Source: JBCCCJ01 sp039029315 (GTDB lineage Bacteria; Bacteroidota; Bacteroidia; J057). Taken from it: 64,000 bases of DNA. The notes under the pieces are model-generated. The model saw only the letters and a list, made by a program, of their open reading frames with translations. It was not told the origin of the DNA and ran no database searches. Positions 63,993-64,000 of this stretch are shown here, in pieces. Both the position numbers and the translations under genes were made by a program. The DNA is taken from the NCBI GenBank assembly GCA_039029315.1, contig JBCCGK010000053.1, forward strand, positions 10,506 through 74,505. Direction: 5' to 3'. The number at the start of each line of letters is the position of its first letter. Position 1 is the first letter of the stretch.

Positions 63993-64000
63993 ATTTGGAC

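Overview
The window reads as a chromosomal segment of a Bacteroidota bacterium, most like the Saprospiria (Lewinella/Haliscomenobacter-type). Pointers are a type IX secretion sorting domain on a secreted cytochrome-c peroxidase, a single-chain alpha/beta E1 dehydrogenase, secreted TPR-CHAT proteins, an effector-associated domain 11 (EAD11) protein, lipoprotein sulfatases, and start sites without clear Shine-Dalgarno motifs. The species assignment is inference; no rRNA is present.

Layout. 1-2.8 kb: the 3' end of a GH10 xylanase, a small beta-barrel-like protein and a secreted protein of unknown function, the last flanked by two attC-like recombination sites. 2.8-12.7 kb: an SDR oxidoreductase, a SMI1/KNR4 protein, two paralogous exported TPR-CHAT (caspase-like) proteins with C-terminal membrane anchors, and a small membrane protein. 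13-25.6 kb: a metabolic block with a lipoprotein sulfatase and a propeller lipoprotein, a GyrI-like protein, a clan GH-D-like glycosidase, an APC permease, an aldo/keto reductase-RidA fusion, and a branched-chain 2-oxoacid dehydrogenase E1 divergent from an Lrp/AsnC regulator with a plausible Lrp box between them. 25.6-32.7 kb: an inverted-repeat element, an unknown protein, a stand-alone NfeD-like domain, a caspase-like protein with a disordered leader, a T9SS cytochrome-c peroxidase and a class III aminotransferase.

32.9-45.6 kb holds the most unusual locus. One apparent operon encodes an EAD11-transmembrane-beta-domain protein followed by four large secreted TPR paralogues, spaced by 3 and then 26-27 bases. 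The paralogues share a carboxypeptidase-regulatory-like N-terminal domain, a helical stalk and kinesin-light-chain-type TPRs. The architecture suggests periplasmic sensing coupled to a cytoplasmic death-like adaptor domain, with CHAT or caspase-like proteins as possible effectors. That function is inference.

45.6-64 kb: a thioredoxin-like gene remnant, a protein with an eCIS-cargo-like leader, tRNA-Arg(UCG) with its terminator, L-serine dehydratase, a carbamoyltransferase/DUF5989/SxtJ cluster, an AMP-ligase-like protein, a second sulfatase with an FAD oxidoreductase, and a minus-strand group comprising an FeS-NrfD fusion, a molybdopterin oxidoreductase and a SulP permease that resembles a sulfite-oxidising SoeABC system. 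A truncated Crp/Fnr gene abuts the SulP gene beside a copy of a short MITE-like repeat, which also occurs near 3.7, 19.8 and 63.8 kb.
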